DNA of 64,000 nt from the NCBI RefSeq assembly GCF_034190915.1, contig NW_026947489.1, positions 63,426,001-63,490,000 on the forward strand. The letters are read 5' to 3'. Positions 43,324 to 54,990 of this stretch are shown here, piece by piece. A program made the position numbers and the translations under genes. The first letter of the stretch is position 1. Every line of letters starts with the position of its first letter. The notes beneath the pieces are model-generated. The model was not told the origin of the DNA and made no database searches. It saw nothing but the letters and a program-made list of their open reading frames with translations. This DNA is from Cavia porcellus (Eukaryota > Chordata > Mammalia > Rodentia > Caviidae).

Positions 43324-44523
43324 TGTTGTACTCTAAGAAAATAGCTTCGTTATATGTGTATTATAGCAAACCTGCAACCTGGCTTACTAAATGTGTTTTT
43401 TTTATCCTTTTTCCCTAACTGATATGTTAAGTGACCTAATTGATATGTTGAGCAATACTCTCCTCTGTAAAGAATTGCAAGAATCTCACCTAGTTGATAT
43501 GTTAACCATTGTTGCCCTCTACAAACTACAGAAGTTGTGCTAAAACAAGCTAACAAGAGTTGTTAATCACTGTTAGGCGCCTCTATTCTCCTCTAAAGAG
43601 CTAAAGAAAACTAGAATGGCCCATTAATTTACACTTGTTTAAAGTAACCTGCTTGTGTGCAGAGAGATTTGCATATGAGTTTAACCCTTTACCCTGACCT
43701 TGACACAACCACTGTTTTCTGTTCTGTATGGCGCCTTATTGCCTCCCTCTCCCCTAACTATCTAGGCCATAAAGAATTTGGGTTTCTGGTGACCTCTTCC
43801 TGACCCGTAGATGATCTGTCATAAAATGAGCCTACCCCAATTTTAAGAACTGTTTAGCTTCAAAGAAATTACCGGGAAATACTATGGCCCAAACCCCAAT
43901 CGGTGCTTTCCTTTTGTTCTGTATGCATCAAATGAGTTAGATATCAGATCTTTGTAAAACTTAAGTTTCAGCTTCTTGTAACTCTTGACCCCTTCGCACC
44001 CACTAGCGAAAACAAGCTGTCCTGGGATAATTAACTTCTCCACTTTCTTCTCCAAATATTGCTGCAGATGTGCCACTCTGAGATAATGTCAGTCTGCAGG
44101 ATGGGAGTAATTTAAGAAACACCAGAAACTCCCGAGATTGTCAGAGCTAAGTGGACAGCAATACAGTTTCCAGACTCCGGTCAACAAGTTTGATGGCTCT
44201 GCAGGTTTCTTTGCCCCCCCCCCCCCGCCTTTTCCTCCAGGCTCTTTTTATGGCTTTTTTTTTTTTTTTTTGTCTTTTTCGTTTTTATTGGTACCAGGGA
44301 TCGAACTCACGACTGCCTGCTTGCAAAGCAGGCGCTTATGCCGCTGAGCTAAATCCCCAGCCCTCCTCCAGGCTCTTTTTAAAGTCCTCCCTTCAGTCTC
44401 TGGGACACAGTCTCCAAATTAGCTCCCGGAGACTTGTGACCAGGCCTGGAAATAAAGCCTTTGCGACCTAAATTTTCAGTCTCTTGTTTCCTTGGATTTT
44501 ATACCAGGGCACGAGTTATAACA
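43324..44523 (+). repeat. Long solo LTR nested in a B1-like SINE
   Basis: TGTTGTACTCTAAG ... GAGTTATAACA (TG...CA, 1.2 kb including a SINE) is flanked by CTCCC on the left and TTCCC on the right. 'ggaaataaagcctttgcgac' near 44450 is the poly(A) region. A 17 bp motif 'cctaactgatatgttaa' recurs three times near the 5' end. No internal retroviral DNA remains, so this is a recombined solo LTR. Confidence 0.75.
44257..44364 (-). mobile_element. Young ID-like SINE inside the long LTR
   Basis: Antisense copy with intact 'tttttcgtttttattggtac' tail. The target-site duplication TCCTCCAGGCTCTTTTTA is present on both sides. Confidence 0.9.
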
Positions 44524-44811
44524 TTCCCTATATATAGTCCAGGCTGACCATGAACTTGCTGTGGCAGCTGAAGGTGGACTTGAACTCATGGTGAGCCTCC
44601 TGCACCAGCCTCCCATGGAGGAGTACATTATGGGTATACACCACCATGCCAGGGTTTAGAACTGAAGTGTTAGAGCCCACTTTTCCCCCCCTTAATGTCT
44701 GATTTCTCCTTCACCATGAAACCAGATATACCCAACAGGAACTGCTTTGTCATTGTGCTGGGCAAGAGGACAGCCAGGGCCAACTTCCCATTCACTTAAA
44801 AATTGCAGAGG

Positions 44812-45210
44812 GAGCCAGGTGTGCTGCTGCACACCTTGTAATCCCAGTACTCAGGAGGCTGAAACAGGGGTTTTGGCTTGAGTTTGAGGCCAGCTTGGGC
44901 TCCATAGTGAATTCAAGACAAGCCTGAACTACACAGCAAGAGCCTGTCTCAAAAACCAAAATAAAAATAAATAAATAAGTTATCTGACATAGGAACTTCT
45001 TTTAGAAATCCACCAGTCCTGTTAGTTAAAATTCACACACACGCACACACACACTAGCACCATGACCGACACCAACAGGAGTAGCAGCAGCAGCAAAGCA
45101 AATTTTTATTTCACTGAAATTCTTTTTCTTTTTTTGGTACCAGAAATCGAATTCAAAATCTTGTACTTGCCAAGCAGGCACAAATGCCTCTGAGCTATAT
45201 CCCCAGCCCC
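44812..45210. mobile_element. B1-like SINE (+) and ID-like SINE (-)
   Basis: B1+ 44812-44965 with an AAAT tail; a short (CA)n at 45033-45054; ID- 45130-45210. Confidence 0.8.
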
Positions 45211-45551
45211 TTCCCTGAATTTCTATGGAGCAGAAAGTTATTTGCCTCTGCCATTCCCTCTTTCCCTTAAAGGATGAAAAAAAAAAAAAAAACAGACTTG
45301 TAACAGATGTTCAGAAAAACTTCAAGTAGAGATGAGTGAAAAGAGAAACAATTAGGTGGGCAACAACATATATATTCAGAGTTAATATTTCTGACAAGTT
45401 CATCTCATATTTGCAATTAGAAAAAATAGCTAAATATTTCTCAAAGATAAAATTAGTTTCTTCTGAGTAAATGAGAACACCGCAGTCAGGGTTTGATTTG
45501 GTCCGGGTCCATAGTTTCTTCTTCTCTATCAGTCATGAGAAATGCTCTAAG

Positions 45552-45625
45552 GGGGCCGGGGGTATAGCTCAGCCCCACAGTGCCTGCCTGGCAAATGAAA
45601 GGTTCTGAGTTTGATTCCTGACACC

Positions 45626-45683
<58 letters not shown>
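45552..45683 (+). mobile_element. ID-like SINE ending in a (GA)n microsatellite
   Basis: ID body 45552-45625, then about 25 GA repeats at 45626-45683 in place of the usual A tail. Confidence 0.85.
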
Positions 45684-45686
<3 letters not shown>

Positions 45687-46345
45687 AAGGGGAAAAGAAC
45701 TTTGACCCCAGTAGGAAGGAGGGAGTTTGACCTAGGTGGAGGATGGAATTCTGCCAACCCAGCCAGCTACCGCCAAAAAGAAACTGTCCTGTTGAACCCT
45801 GACCAAATCATCCCCGTGCCTGCCCTCCAACAGAAGCCTGGAGATGGCCTAGCAGCCACTGGGCTCTTAAGGGCTCTGATTCTGGGGTTTCCCCAAAGTA
45901 ACCAGAGGCCAAGAATCACTTAAAGAAAGTATGAACCACAGAAGGCAGTTTTTCTCAGAAGCATGTGCAGAAAGCTTATTAGCATTTACTTATTGAACAA
46001 GTATATGAGCATGCGCCATGTGTCAGGCTCTGGCACGCCATGAAGAGAGGATACAGGCGAAGCCTCTGGTCTGAAACACAAGGTCTGAGGTCAGTACCCT
46101 CTGCCAGAGAGTGGATGACTGAACTGCTCTGTGGAGGAGCAGCTGGCACTCAGCACTTGGCTCTGAGCTTACCACTTCCCCTCCCCCCACCCTCACCCTC
46201 ACCCCCTGCTGCGGGGGACCCCTGAAGAGAGGGAGCAGCCTACATCTGACCCCAGATCCTGACTGGCAGATCCTCACTGTGCAGCCCAGGCTGGTCTCAA
46301 ACTTGTGCTCCTTCCGAGTACTGGGGTGCCAGTGTGAGCCACTGT
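45684..46345. other. Intergenic, with small L2-like and B1 fragments
   Basis: 'ttagcatttacttattgaac' near 45980-46040 resembles an L2 fragment. A B1- fragment lies at 46268-46345. The rest is GC-moderate and unassigned. Confidence 0.35.
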
Positions 46346-46467
46346 TACAGCTATAACCTTTCTCTGTAAAAGTGTGGAAGGTAAATGTGTTAGGCTTTCC
46401 AAGATACTACATGGTCTCTGCTCAACTCTGCTGGTGTAACCAAGAGCAACTGTCCATCTTGTCTACA

Positions 46468-46824
46468 TTGGATGTGGTGTTGCAAGCCTACAATCCTAGC
46501 ACTCTGGGAGGCTGAGGCAGAATCCAAAATTGAAGCCCAGTATGAAAAATTGAGTGGTTTAGCCAAATCCTGTCTCAAAATAAAAAATAAAAATGGGGCC
46601 AGGCATGGAGGTGCATGCCTGTAATCCTAGCACTTGGGAGGCTGAGGCAGGAGGATCATTGTAAGTTCGAGACCAGCCTGGGCAACAAAAGTGAGCTCAA
46701 GACCAACCTGAACTGCATAGTGAGACCCTGTCTCAAAAAGCCAAAAAATAAAAAAAAATAAAAATGGGCCAGGAATGAGGATCAATGCAGGTACTCTGGG
46801 TTCAATATCTAGCAACATACACCA

Positions 46825-46874
<50 letters not shown>

Positions 46875-47066
46875 ATACAAACAACACCCACATAAACAAT
46901 CTTTTTCTTTTAATTTTTTGTCTTTTTGAGACAGGGTCTCACTATGCAGTTCAAGTTGGCCTTGAGCTCACTTTGTAGCCCAGGCTGGTCTTAAACTCTC
47001 AATGATCCTCCTGCCTGAGCCTCCCTAGGGCTGGGATTACAGGTGTGTGCCACCATGCCTGGCTTC
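46468..47066. mobile_element. SINE cluster with a (CA)n tract
   Basis: B1+ 46468-46590, complete B1+ 46594-46760, (CA)n 46826-46872, B1- 46912-47066. Confidence 0.85.
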
Positions 47067-47367
47067 ACATAATAATCCTGCCCAAACAGGGTGGACCCTA
47101 GAGTACAACTGGCCTGACCTAGGAACAGCTTGGGTTATGACTGGAATTTTAGGTTTAACTTACGACTGAAACCTTGATTTGTGACCCAAATGCAGGCCAT
47201 GTACAGTTGCAAACAAGACTTACAATGGCAGAAAAGCATGTCAGTGTGAGTGTCAGCCTGTTCCCAGAGGCACGTGTGTGTGGATGTGAATTCTGTCAGT
47301 ACTTTATACAATTACTATGATTACTGTGACCAAAGTGACACGAAAAAAGCTAGAGAAGAAGCTAAGA

Positions 47368-47518
47368 AATCAGGGCATAGTGGTGCACTCCTGTAATATC
47401 AGCACTTTGGAGGCTGAGGCAGGAGGATCATTTTCAAATTGGAGACCAGCCTGAGCTCAAAGAGAGCCCAAGGCCAGCCTGAACTGCATAGTGAGATCCT
47501 GTCTCAAAAAGACAAAAA
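47368..47518 (+). mobile_element. B1-like SINE
   Basis: Complete copy ending 'tctcaaaaagacaaaaaaga', followed by a GA-rich tract to 47570. 47067-47367 and 47571-48159 are unassigned. Confidence 0.85.
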
Positions 47519-48159
47519 AGAGGAAAAAAGGAAGAAGAAGAAACTAAGGAAGGAAGGGAAGGAAAAGCAATCACAATTTAAAAAGAAGTGTTAAAGAAAA
47601 AGACCTGTTTTTAGTTCTGAAATGGTGGCGCCCTAGTGAGCCAGAAGCAGGTCCTAGTGGGTGACACTCTCGAGGAGAGAAACGATGTGGAGAGCCGGAT
47701 TCCTGGTGTTCTCTGGAAGGGAACTCTTCCTCCACACAGCAACCCCTTCCATCTCATCCTCCCTTCCTTGCAAGCCAAAGATGTTAGTTTGAATGGTGAG
47801 CACAGTAGGAAAGTCACCCTCGAGTCTGGCCTGCAGCTTGAAGATGGGGGCCATTAGTCGTCACCAGGAGAAAAACACTGGAAGAGGCTACTGTTCTTTC
47901 GTTTCTAACATGGCTTACAAATGATTATTTACATTTTCTGTAGTTCGAAAGAGTTTGAATACTGTCTTTTCAGTGTAGGGTGGCAAACTCTAGCCTGTCC
48001 CTTTCATGCCTTCCTATTAAGAGACCCATTGATTTTTATAACTGTTATAGAGGCAAACTGACTCAAACATTTGGGTAGTTTTCTGTGAAAGTGACAACTG
48101 TATGGTGCACTTTCTTTCTTTTCTGTCTGTCTGTCTTTCTGTCTATCTTCATTCTTTCT

Positions 48160-48335
48160 TTTTTGACACAGTGTCTCACTATGTAGTTTAGACTATTTAT
48201 TTTGTTTTCACTCTGCAGGGCAGGCTGGCCTTAAACTCACTATGTAGCCCAGGGTGGCCTCGGACTCATGACAATCCTCCTGCCTTAGCCTCCTCAGGGC
48301 TGGATTATAGGCATGTGCCACCACGTCTGGCTTTG
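48160..48335 (-). mobile_element. B1-like SINE, minus strand
   Basis: Preceded by a (TCTG)n tract; carries a small internal insertion. Confidence 0.75.
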
Positions 48336-49529
48336 ATTTTAATCTTTGTCTCTTTATTGACCAGGATCATTTCGTTCTGTGAATGCCCTGAGCAGCTCTG
48401 GTAGGTCTGCCCTTGCATGGGGAAGAAGAAGACAGTACTTTTTTTCCTGCGTGCATCACTGGTCACTCGGCTTTCTTTACCAAGCACTGAAGATAGCTTT
48501 GTGCTCCTTTCTAGGAGATGACTTTCTTTTCCCTGATCTACAATCTTAACTTCTTTTATACCTCTTAATCCTCTGCTGGGGAAATGGCTGTGTTTTTGAG
48601 GTAAACCATGTAGCCATGGGGGAATCTGTGCCCAGTGGAGAGCCACTGAGGGAGGGCTAAAGCAAGGCTCTCTGTCAGTTAGCCCTGTAATCTGGCCCTC
48701 AGCTGCTGTCAGTGGGTTTGGGGCGAGGGGATGAGACTGGTGTATGCTTCCCAGGCGGATCCTGGACACCAGCTCTCAGGAATCCTCCTGAGACTCAGCT
48801 ACCACTTCTCCATGAGGACATAAATAGATCCCAGGCTGTTCCAGCAAAGCTTTAGCTTATAGAATAGTTCTATCCTTGCTGTTTCTGAGCTGCGATTTGA
48901 AGTGACTCCCGCTGATTTCCTAAGGGATAATTGTACTAAAAAGTGTGCACCAAAGACCTGGGTTCAGTCCACCCTCCTCAAAGCACAAACTTAGACTCAG
49001 GCTTGATTATCTTTTTTTCATATCCTAATCCCATCAAAGACCTCTGTCAGCTCCACCTTCAAAATGTACCCCAAATCAGATCCCTTTCCCTTCTGCTTTC
49101 TTTGATGCCTCAACCTTGAGCCAAGCCAGACCCATCTCCCTTCCGGATAACGGTGAAACCTCCACCCCACCCCACCCCACGCCTTCCCTAGCTCCTCTGA
49201 GTCTGTTTTCAACCCAGCAGGCCATGATTCAGCTGAAACTGGAAGTCACGTCCTGAAACTGGAAGTCACGTCCTGTCTCTCGTCGGTGCAACCCGCCAGC
49301 AAGTCTCTGTTCCTCAGTGTAGAAGCCCAGCTTTGTGTTGGCTGACCTCTCCCCTACCTCTCCTCTTACTCTCCCTTGCTTACTTGGTTCTGACCATGCT
49401 GGTGCCTTGATGCCTCTTACTCATGTTTCAGGGCCTTTGTGCTTCGCTTCCAGAGGTGAAGTGTTTCAGGCAAAACACAGTAACTTCAGGTCTCTGCTTA
49501 AAAGTCACGTTACAAACAAATCACATGGC
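48336..49529. other. 1.2 kb SINE-free intergenic stretch
   Basis: It holds a minus-strand open frame of 154 codons (48305-48769) with no recognisable domain. A 20 bp tandem duplication ('ctgaaactggaagtcacgtc' twice) lies at about 49233-49274. No promoter or splice evidence. Confidence 0.4.
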
Positions 49530-50220
49530 TAAAATGAAAAAGACAGACACGAGCAAGTGTTGACGTGGAGGAACTTGCATGTTGCTACGTAGCTACAGGT
49601 GTAAGTGGGTTCAATCATTGTTGTCCATTAGTTACCAAAGGTAAACACGTACCATGCTTATCCTGTGAGGCAGCAACTCTACTCCTAAGCATATACTCAA
49701 AAGAAGAGCAAGCTGTGATCGTCAGAGGGTATAGACAAGAATATAACCACTTCACAACCACTTATTCACCACTGTTTTAAACTGGAAATAATTCAACTAC
49801 CATTAAGTGTAATGGAAAGACTGTGATATAATCATACAATAGAATACGCCATGGAGACAAATGGGATAGCTCCTTTTTTATTTTTGAGACGGTCTCACTA
49901 TGTACTTCAGGCTGGCCTTGAACTCAGTATGGAGCCCAGGTTGATCTCCAACTCATGAGGATCCTCCTGCCTCAGCCTCTTGCATACTAATTATAGATGT
50001 GTACCACCACACATGAATGAGTACAACTATAGTACTTTTACATGCAACAATATGGATTGATTTTAAAGCCGCATCAAGTAAGACAGACTATTGGATACAT
50101 ATTCTACGATTCCGTTGTTTGAAGTTCAAGATTAGGTAAAATTTATGGGTGCTAAAAGTCAGAGTAATAGTTTACTCCTGGAGGGGAATGACTAGGAAGA
50201 GAACCAGGAAACCTGGACAC
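49530..50220 (+). mobile_element. L1 3' fragment with a B1 insertion
   Basis: 'ctactcctaagcatatactc', 'catacaatagaatacgccat' and 'gactattggatacatattct' are L1 ORF2 end/3' UTR landmarks in order. B1- 49878-50017 interrupts it. An antisense ID fragment follows at 50230-50300. Confidence 0.7.
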
Positions 50221-50300
50221 TTCCAAATGTTTTTCTTTGGTTCTATAGACTGAACCTAGCGAGGCACGTGCTCTACCTCTGAGCTCCATCCCCAGCCCTT

Positions 50301-50795
50301 TTAATTTGTATTTATTTACCGCACACTGGGACACAAAGGAAAATAAGCAGGGGTACAAGCTCCACAGGGTAGGTTTATTTCAGGACCAACTCTAAAGAGA
50401 CCGCCCTGGCACAGAGCTCAGACCAGAAACTCTCCTGCATGTCATGGGCTCTTTACAGGGTCATGAATGTAAAGAAAAGCCACAGAAGAAAAGTTATACC
50501 GGGACTTTCTGGGGAAGAGCTCAGTACAGAGGGGTTGGGCTGTCCTCTGCAGGGCTTGATGACCTGCAAGGAACTGCACACTGTTTGTCGAGAGTGGGGC
50601 TAAACAGTGATTGGGAACTGGAGGCTGTTGCTGTGCCCAGGACACCTGTGCAGCAGGTGTGAAAGCCCAGCAGGAGGAGGGGTTGAAAGTGGCCCCTGCT
50701 GGGACCAGGCTGGTGGTAGTTGGATTCCTTCAGAGAGTGGGACCCAAGAGTGCTCTGCTGCTGAACTACGGTCCTGCCTTTTTTTTTTTTTTTTT
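50301..50795. other. Intergenic, no recognisable element
   Basis: GC-moderate DNA with several short overlapping frames on both strands, none gene-like. Confidence 0.4.
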
Positions 50796-50980
50796 TGGAG
50801 ACAGGGTCTCACTAAGTTGCCCAGGCTGCCCTCAATCTTAGGATTCTTCTACCTCAGTTTCCCAGGTAGTTAAGATTATAGGCATGTGGGGGCTGGGGAT
50901 TTAGCTCAGCGGCATAAGCGCCTGCCTTACAAGCAGACAGTCGTGAGTTCGATCCCTGGTACCGATAAAAAACGAAAAAG

Positions 50981-51012
<32 letters not shown>

Positions 51013-51050
51013 AAAGATTATAGGCATGCACACACATGCCCAGCAAGCTC
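50796..51050 (-). mobile_element. B1-like SINE, minus strand, split by an ID SINE
   Basis: The B1 runs to 50886 and resumes at 51014; the two parts overlap by the 15 bp target-site duplication. Confidence 0.85.
50888..51013 (+). mobile_element. Young ID-like SINE with perfect 15 bp target-site duplication
   Basis: AAGATTATAGGCATG is at 50872-50886 and 51014-51028. The tail contains an (AT)n tract after 'accgataaaaaacgaaaaag'. Confidence 0.93.
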
Positions 51051-51099
51051 TATTTCTTGATCTGTGTAGTGGTTACAAAAACACATACAAAAACTCACC

Positions 51100-51430
51100 A
51101 AGGCCGGGCATGCCTGTACTTCCAGCATCATTGTCTCAAAATTTAAAAAATTAAAAAAAAAAAAAAAAAAAAAGCCTAGGAAAGTAGCTCAGTGCAAAGG
51201 CCCTGGGCTCAATCCCAATACAGCGTACATAAGTAAGTGCGTTACTGAAGATAAAATACATAAATAAAAGTCACTTATCTAAAGTAGCCTTTTCAGCTGG
51301 GCTTGGTGGCACAGGCTTGTAATCCCAGCACTTGGGAGGCTGAAGCAAGAGTATCTATCTCTGTACATTCAAAGCCAGCCTGAACTACATAATGGGATCT
51401 GGTCTCAAAAACAAAACCAAAACAAAAAAA
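51100..51430 (+). mobile_element. Partial B1, partial ID and complete B1, plus strand
   Basis: B1 fragment 51100-51175 with A tail, ID fragment 51176-51230, B1 51297-51430. Confidence 0.65.
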
Positions 51431-51479
51431 CACATCATATTACATATATATATGGATTGGTTTGCTTATTTGTGACCTA

Positions 51480-52499
51480 AATTTCTATCAGTTCAGGTTT
51501 CTTAGAGGAACAGATTTGATATAAAAATATATCTGATTATGAGGAGTATTTACAAGGCAGCTTCTCAATGGCTGTCCACGCGGTCCGGGTGGGAAAAGGC
51601 CAAGTGGAGGCTGCAGCTGGGGAGCTGCTCCCGGGTCTGTGCTGGAGGCTGAAGGGCCTGGAGAAGAGCCCACAGAGAGAAGCCCCGAGCTCCTCTGAGG
51701 AGTGAATAAGGAGAGACTGCCTTCTGTCTCTTTCTATTGCTTCCAGGTTATAAGCTGCCACCCGCATCAAGGTTGGGCCCTCCCGCTCTGTTTGCAGCCC
51801 ATTTGACAATCATCCACAGACCCCCAGCATTTACTAACCTGCTGGGCTTTTTTGGAAGCAGGGTCTCACTATGTAGTCCAGGCTGGTCTTGAGTTCACTA
51901 TGTAGCCAAGGCTGACCTTTTATTTGAGGTGATCCTCCTGCCGCAGCTTCCCTAGTGTGGGATTGATACACCTGGCTATTAGGCTGCTCTTATTCAAGTC
52001 AAGTTGACACATCACAATTAAGGGTCAGTCTTCTAACTCCCGGGATTTAAACTACACAGGAACAAGGACTTTGTTGTGTTGACTGCTGTATTTCAGTTTA
52101 GAACAATGCTTGGCACACTGTCAAGGCCTTGATATAAAGATTAAATAGATGAGTTTGTATTTGACAGCTTCAGCTACGCATCCAGGTATAAATCAGTTTT
52201 TGTCTGGAACAGGAGCTACTCCTCTTACCTGAGAATAAACTCTATGACTAATTTACAAGCTGATCACAGACTACAAAATGGGTTTTGGAGCAAGGATGCC
52301 AGTCTCTGAGATTCTATCAGCACAGACGCTGCTTGATGGACTGGTGAGCTAGAGCTACGGAGGCAGGAAAGTGGGGCCTCCCGCCCTGGGTTCCTGTCGT
52401 GCTGAGAATCCCAAGCTGTTCAGCATTATTTTCTCTGATACAGAATCTGAAAATCAATAAGCCATTGTCTTACTAAGCAATGTTGCCATTGCCATGCTC
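51480..52499. other. Intergenic, probable old repeat plus B1
   Basis: 'caggtttcttagaggaacag' near 51494 resembles the start of an ancient repeat that I cannot name. B1- 51848-51978. The rest is unassigned. Confidence 0.35.
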
Positions 52500-52514
52500 A
52501 AGAACTTTGACCCT

Positions 52515-52623
52515 TGTGGGCCAGGGATATAGCTTAGTGGCACAACCCCTGCCTGGCAAGTGCAAGGTCATGAGTTTAATCCATGGTACCAAAAAAAAAA
52601 AAAAAAAAAAGGAAAAGAAAAAG
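52515..52623 (+). mobile_element. ID-like SINE with perfect 15 bp target-site duplication
   Basis: AAGAACTTTGACCCT is at 52500-52514 and 52624-52638. The body is of the 'ctggcaag' subtype. Confidence 0.92.
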
Positions 52624-52809
52624 AAGAACTTTGACCCTGGCAGCAGGCCGAAAGAGCGAAGGGAAACATAAGCCATGTGGTCTGCTCAGCGTGGAGAAAG
52701 TGGCCACTGTAGCTCTAGAAAGCTCTTAGTGATTGGAAAAGTACAGCACAGGGCAGAGTAAGGAAAATACAACAGAAAAAAATTTGTTTTCAGGTCAAAT
52801 TTAAATACA

Positions 52810-53345
52810 AGGATGTACTCGACAGCACTGGCTATTTGAGAGATGCAAAATAAAGCAACACTGAGATTTCACCTCATCCCAGAAGAATGGCTGGTATTAA
52901 GAAATCAACCAGTAACACATGCTGCATGGGCTGTGGGGAAAAGGAACCCTGCTCCGTTGCTGGTGGGAGTGCAGACCGGTGCAGCCACTGTGGAAATCAG
53001 TGTGGAGATTCCTCAGAAAACTAGGTCCCACTTGACCCAGCTATTCCCCTGCTGGGTATCTTCCCAAAAGAATTAAAAACATCATGCCATAGTGATTTAT
53101 GTGCACCCAGGTATATAACAGCACAGTTTATAACAGCCAGATCTCGGAAACAACCTAAATGCCCATCCACTGAAGAAGGGATAAAAAAGATGTGGTATTT
53201 CTGTGTAATGTAATACTATTCAACCATAACAAATGATAAACTGGACTTCTTATGGGTAAATGGATGTGCCTTGAAAACATACTTGAAGTTATTATGTCAC
53301 ACATGCATAATCATCACATTGTTTCATTAGTGTGATAAGGAAAAA
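52810..53345 (+). mobile_element. L1 ORF2 3' end
   Basis: 'gagatttcacctcatcccag', 'gctgggtatcttcccaaaag' and 'aacctaaatgcccatccact' are hallmark L1 ORF2 C-terminal sequences, in order and collinear. Several stops and frameshifts; 5'-truncated. Confidence 0.9.
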
Positions 53346-53419
53346 GACATGTATTTTGTCCCAGAGAGAATGACTTTAGGCAAGTAAGGACTCAGGCCAT
53401 ATCTGCCTTCACTTTAACC

Positions 53420-53840
53420 CACTGTGAGCCTTTCTGAGTTGACTTTTGGATGTTTTAAGAAATTTTTATGTGCTACACGGTTTGGGTTTTTTGCATGTGG
53501 ATATCCAGTTGTTCCAGTATATTTACTGAGGGTACAATCCTTTCTCCACTTCACTGCTTCTGGATCTTTGCTAGAAATCAAGAGTCTGTTATGTGAGTAT
53601 CTATTTTGGGACTTCATATTGGTACTTGGTGGTTTGTCTATCTTGATATAAATGTCATGATTGGTGTAACTTTGTGATAAGAAATCATGGGATTGGGGAG
53701 GGTTGGAGCTCTAATTTTGCTCCTTTAGCAAAGTTGTTTAGACTATTCTGAGTCTTTTTTATTTTTACAGAAAAGCTAGAATCAAAATGCTAATCTATAT
53801 GAAAAATGATGTTGACAGTTTGATAAGGGATTGTGTTTTC
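53420..53840 (-). mobile_element. L1 fragment, minus strand
   Basis: 'ttgcatgtggatatccagtt', 'gttccagtatatttactgag' and 'catgattggtgtaactttgt' are typical of an antisense L1 fragment. It faces the plus-strand L1 at 53345 tail to tail. Confidence 0.65.
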
Positions 53841-53887
53841 TGATCTTTATTATTTTCTTCTCTTCATTTTTGGTTTCATTCTGTCTT

Positions 53888-54650
53888 TTACTTTTAATAA
53901 AAAATAAATAAACAAATAAATAAATAAATAAATAAATGCAGGAATGTAGATGTGAAAAATGAAGTCAGGTCAGGCCTGTTGGTTCATGCCTGTAATCTCA
54001 GCACTTGGGAGGCTGAGGCAGGAGGATCTTTGTGAGTTTGAGGTGGGTCTGGGCTACCTAGCAAGACCCTGTTTCAAAAATAAACAAACAAAAAAGCAAA
54101 GAAAGAAAGGAAAAAAAACGTTGTGATCAAAACTTCTGCTTCAAAACCTTTCTTCACTCCATTACTTTAATGATACAGTTTGAGTTCCTTAATAGAACCC
54201 ACCTGTACCTGCCTTTCCAGAACGCACTGGTCTTCCAAATGCCCTCATCTTCAACTGCACCAACCTGAGAATTGTTTCTGTGTGCCGAGGTGTCTGTCCT
54301 TCCAGGCTGGGCGTGGTGGCCCACATCCCTCATTCCAGCACACTGGGAGGCTAGGCCTGCGCTAAGACACTGGAGAGGGGTGAGGTGTAGCAGCTGCTGT
54401 GCCCTACTTCACCACGAGAGGGCTCTCTAGACCCTATGATGCCTCAAAACTAGAAAACACAAACCTGCGGGAAACCACAAAATTGTTTAGAACTTCTTAA
54501 TTTGGTGGCGGCGACAAGAAACGATTTAAAAATCAGCTATAATTAAGCCTCAGCACTCAGGAAGCTGAGGCAGGAGGACTGCCTTGAGTTTGAGGACAGC
54601 TTGGGCTACACAGTGAGTTTAAAGTCAGCCTGAACAACATAGGGAGACCT
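53888..54650 (+). mobile_element. B1-like SINEs after an (AAAT)n tract
   Basis: (AAAT)n 53888-53936, B1+ 53968-54085, B1 fragment 54304-54360, B1+ 54540-54650. Confidence 0.7.
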
Positions 54651-54879
54651 GAAAAAAAACTTTAGTTACAGTTTTTGATTAACTTCTCATTTAAAAGAAC
54701 TCTAAATAAATTATACCCATCTCTAAAGGAGGGGAATAACTCCTCTCTCCTAAGTGTGAGCCGTACCCAGTAACTTCCCTTCAAAGGGCTCAGTATGGAA
54801 AGAGGTAGTGTTATCTGGTTCTAGGTCTCCTCCTAGGGTGGTTTCTAGGTTTTTGTTTGTTTTTTCAGTTGTTTGTTTG

Positions 54880-54990
54880 TTTTAGGCAGGGTCTCTCTTT
54901 GTACTGCAGGCTGGCCTTGAACTCACAGCGACCCTCCTGCTTCGGCCTCCTGAGTGCAGCGATTACAGGCCTGTGCCACCAACTGGGTTC
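54880..54990 (-). mobile_element. B1-like SINE, minus strand
   Basis: 'aggcagggtctctctttgta' through 'acaggcctgtgccaccaac'. The following 54991-55629 is unassigned. Confidence 0.75.

Larger units (their letters stand above)
43300..44660 (-). mobile_element. B1-like SINE, minus strand, split by a 1.2 kb LTR
   Basis: 'tttgagacagggtctccc' (to 43323) continues at 44524 with 'ttccctatatatagtccagg' and 'ctgaccatgaacttgctgtg'. Confidence 0.75.

Noticed and set aside
46627..46978. Frames rich in Cys-Val or Thr-His repeats
   Set aside because: Direct translation of the (CA)n microsatellite.
48305..48769. 154-codon minus-strand frame in mostly SINE-free DNA
   Set aside because: No domain or homologue recognised and no supporting signals; its C-terminus runs into a B1. 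Left as an unassigned stretch.
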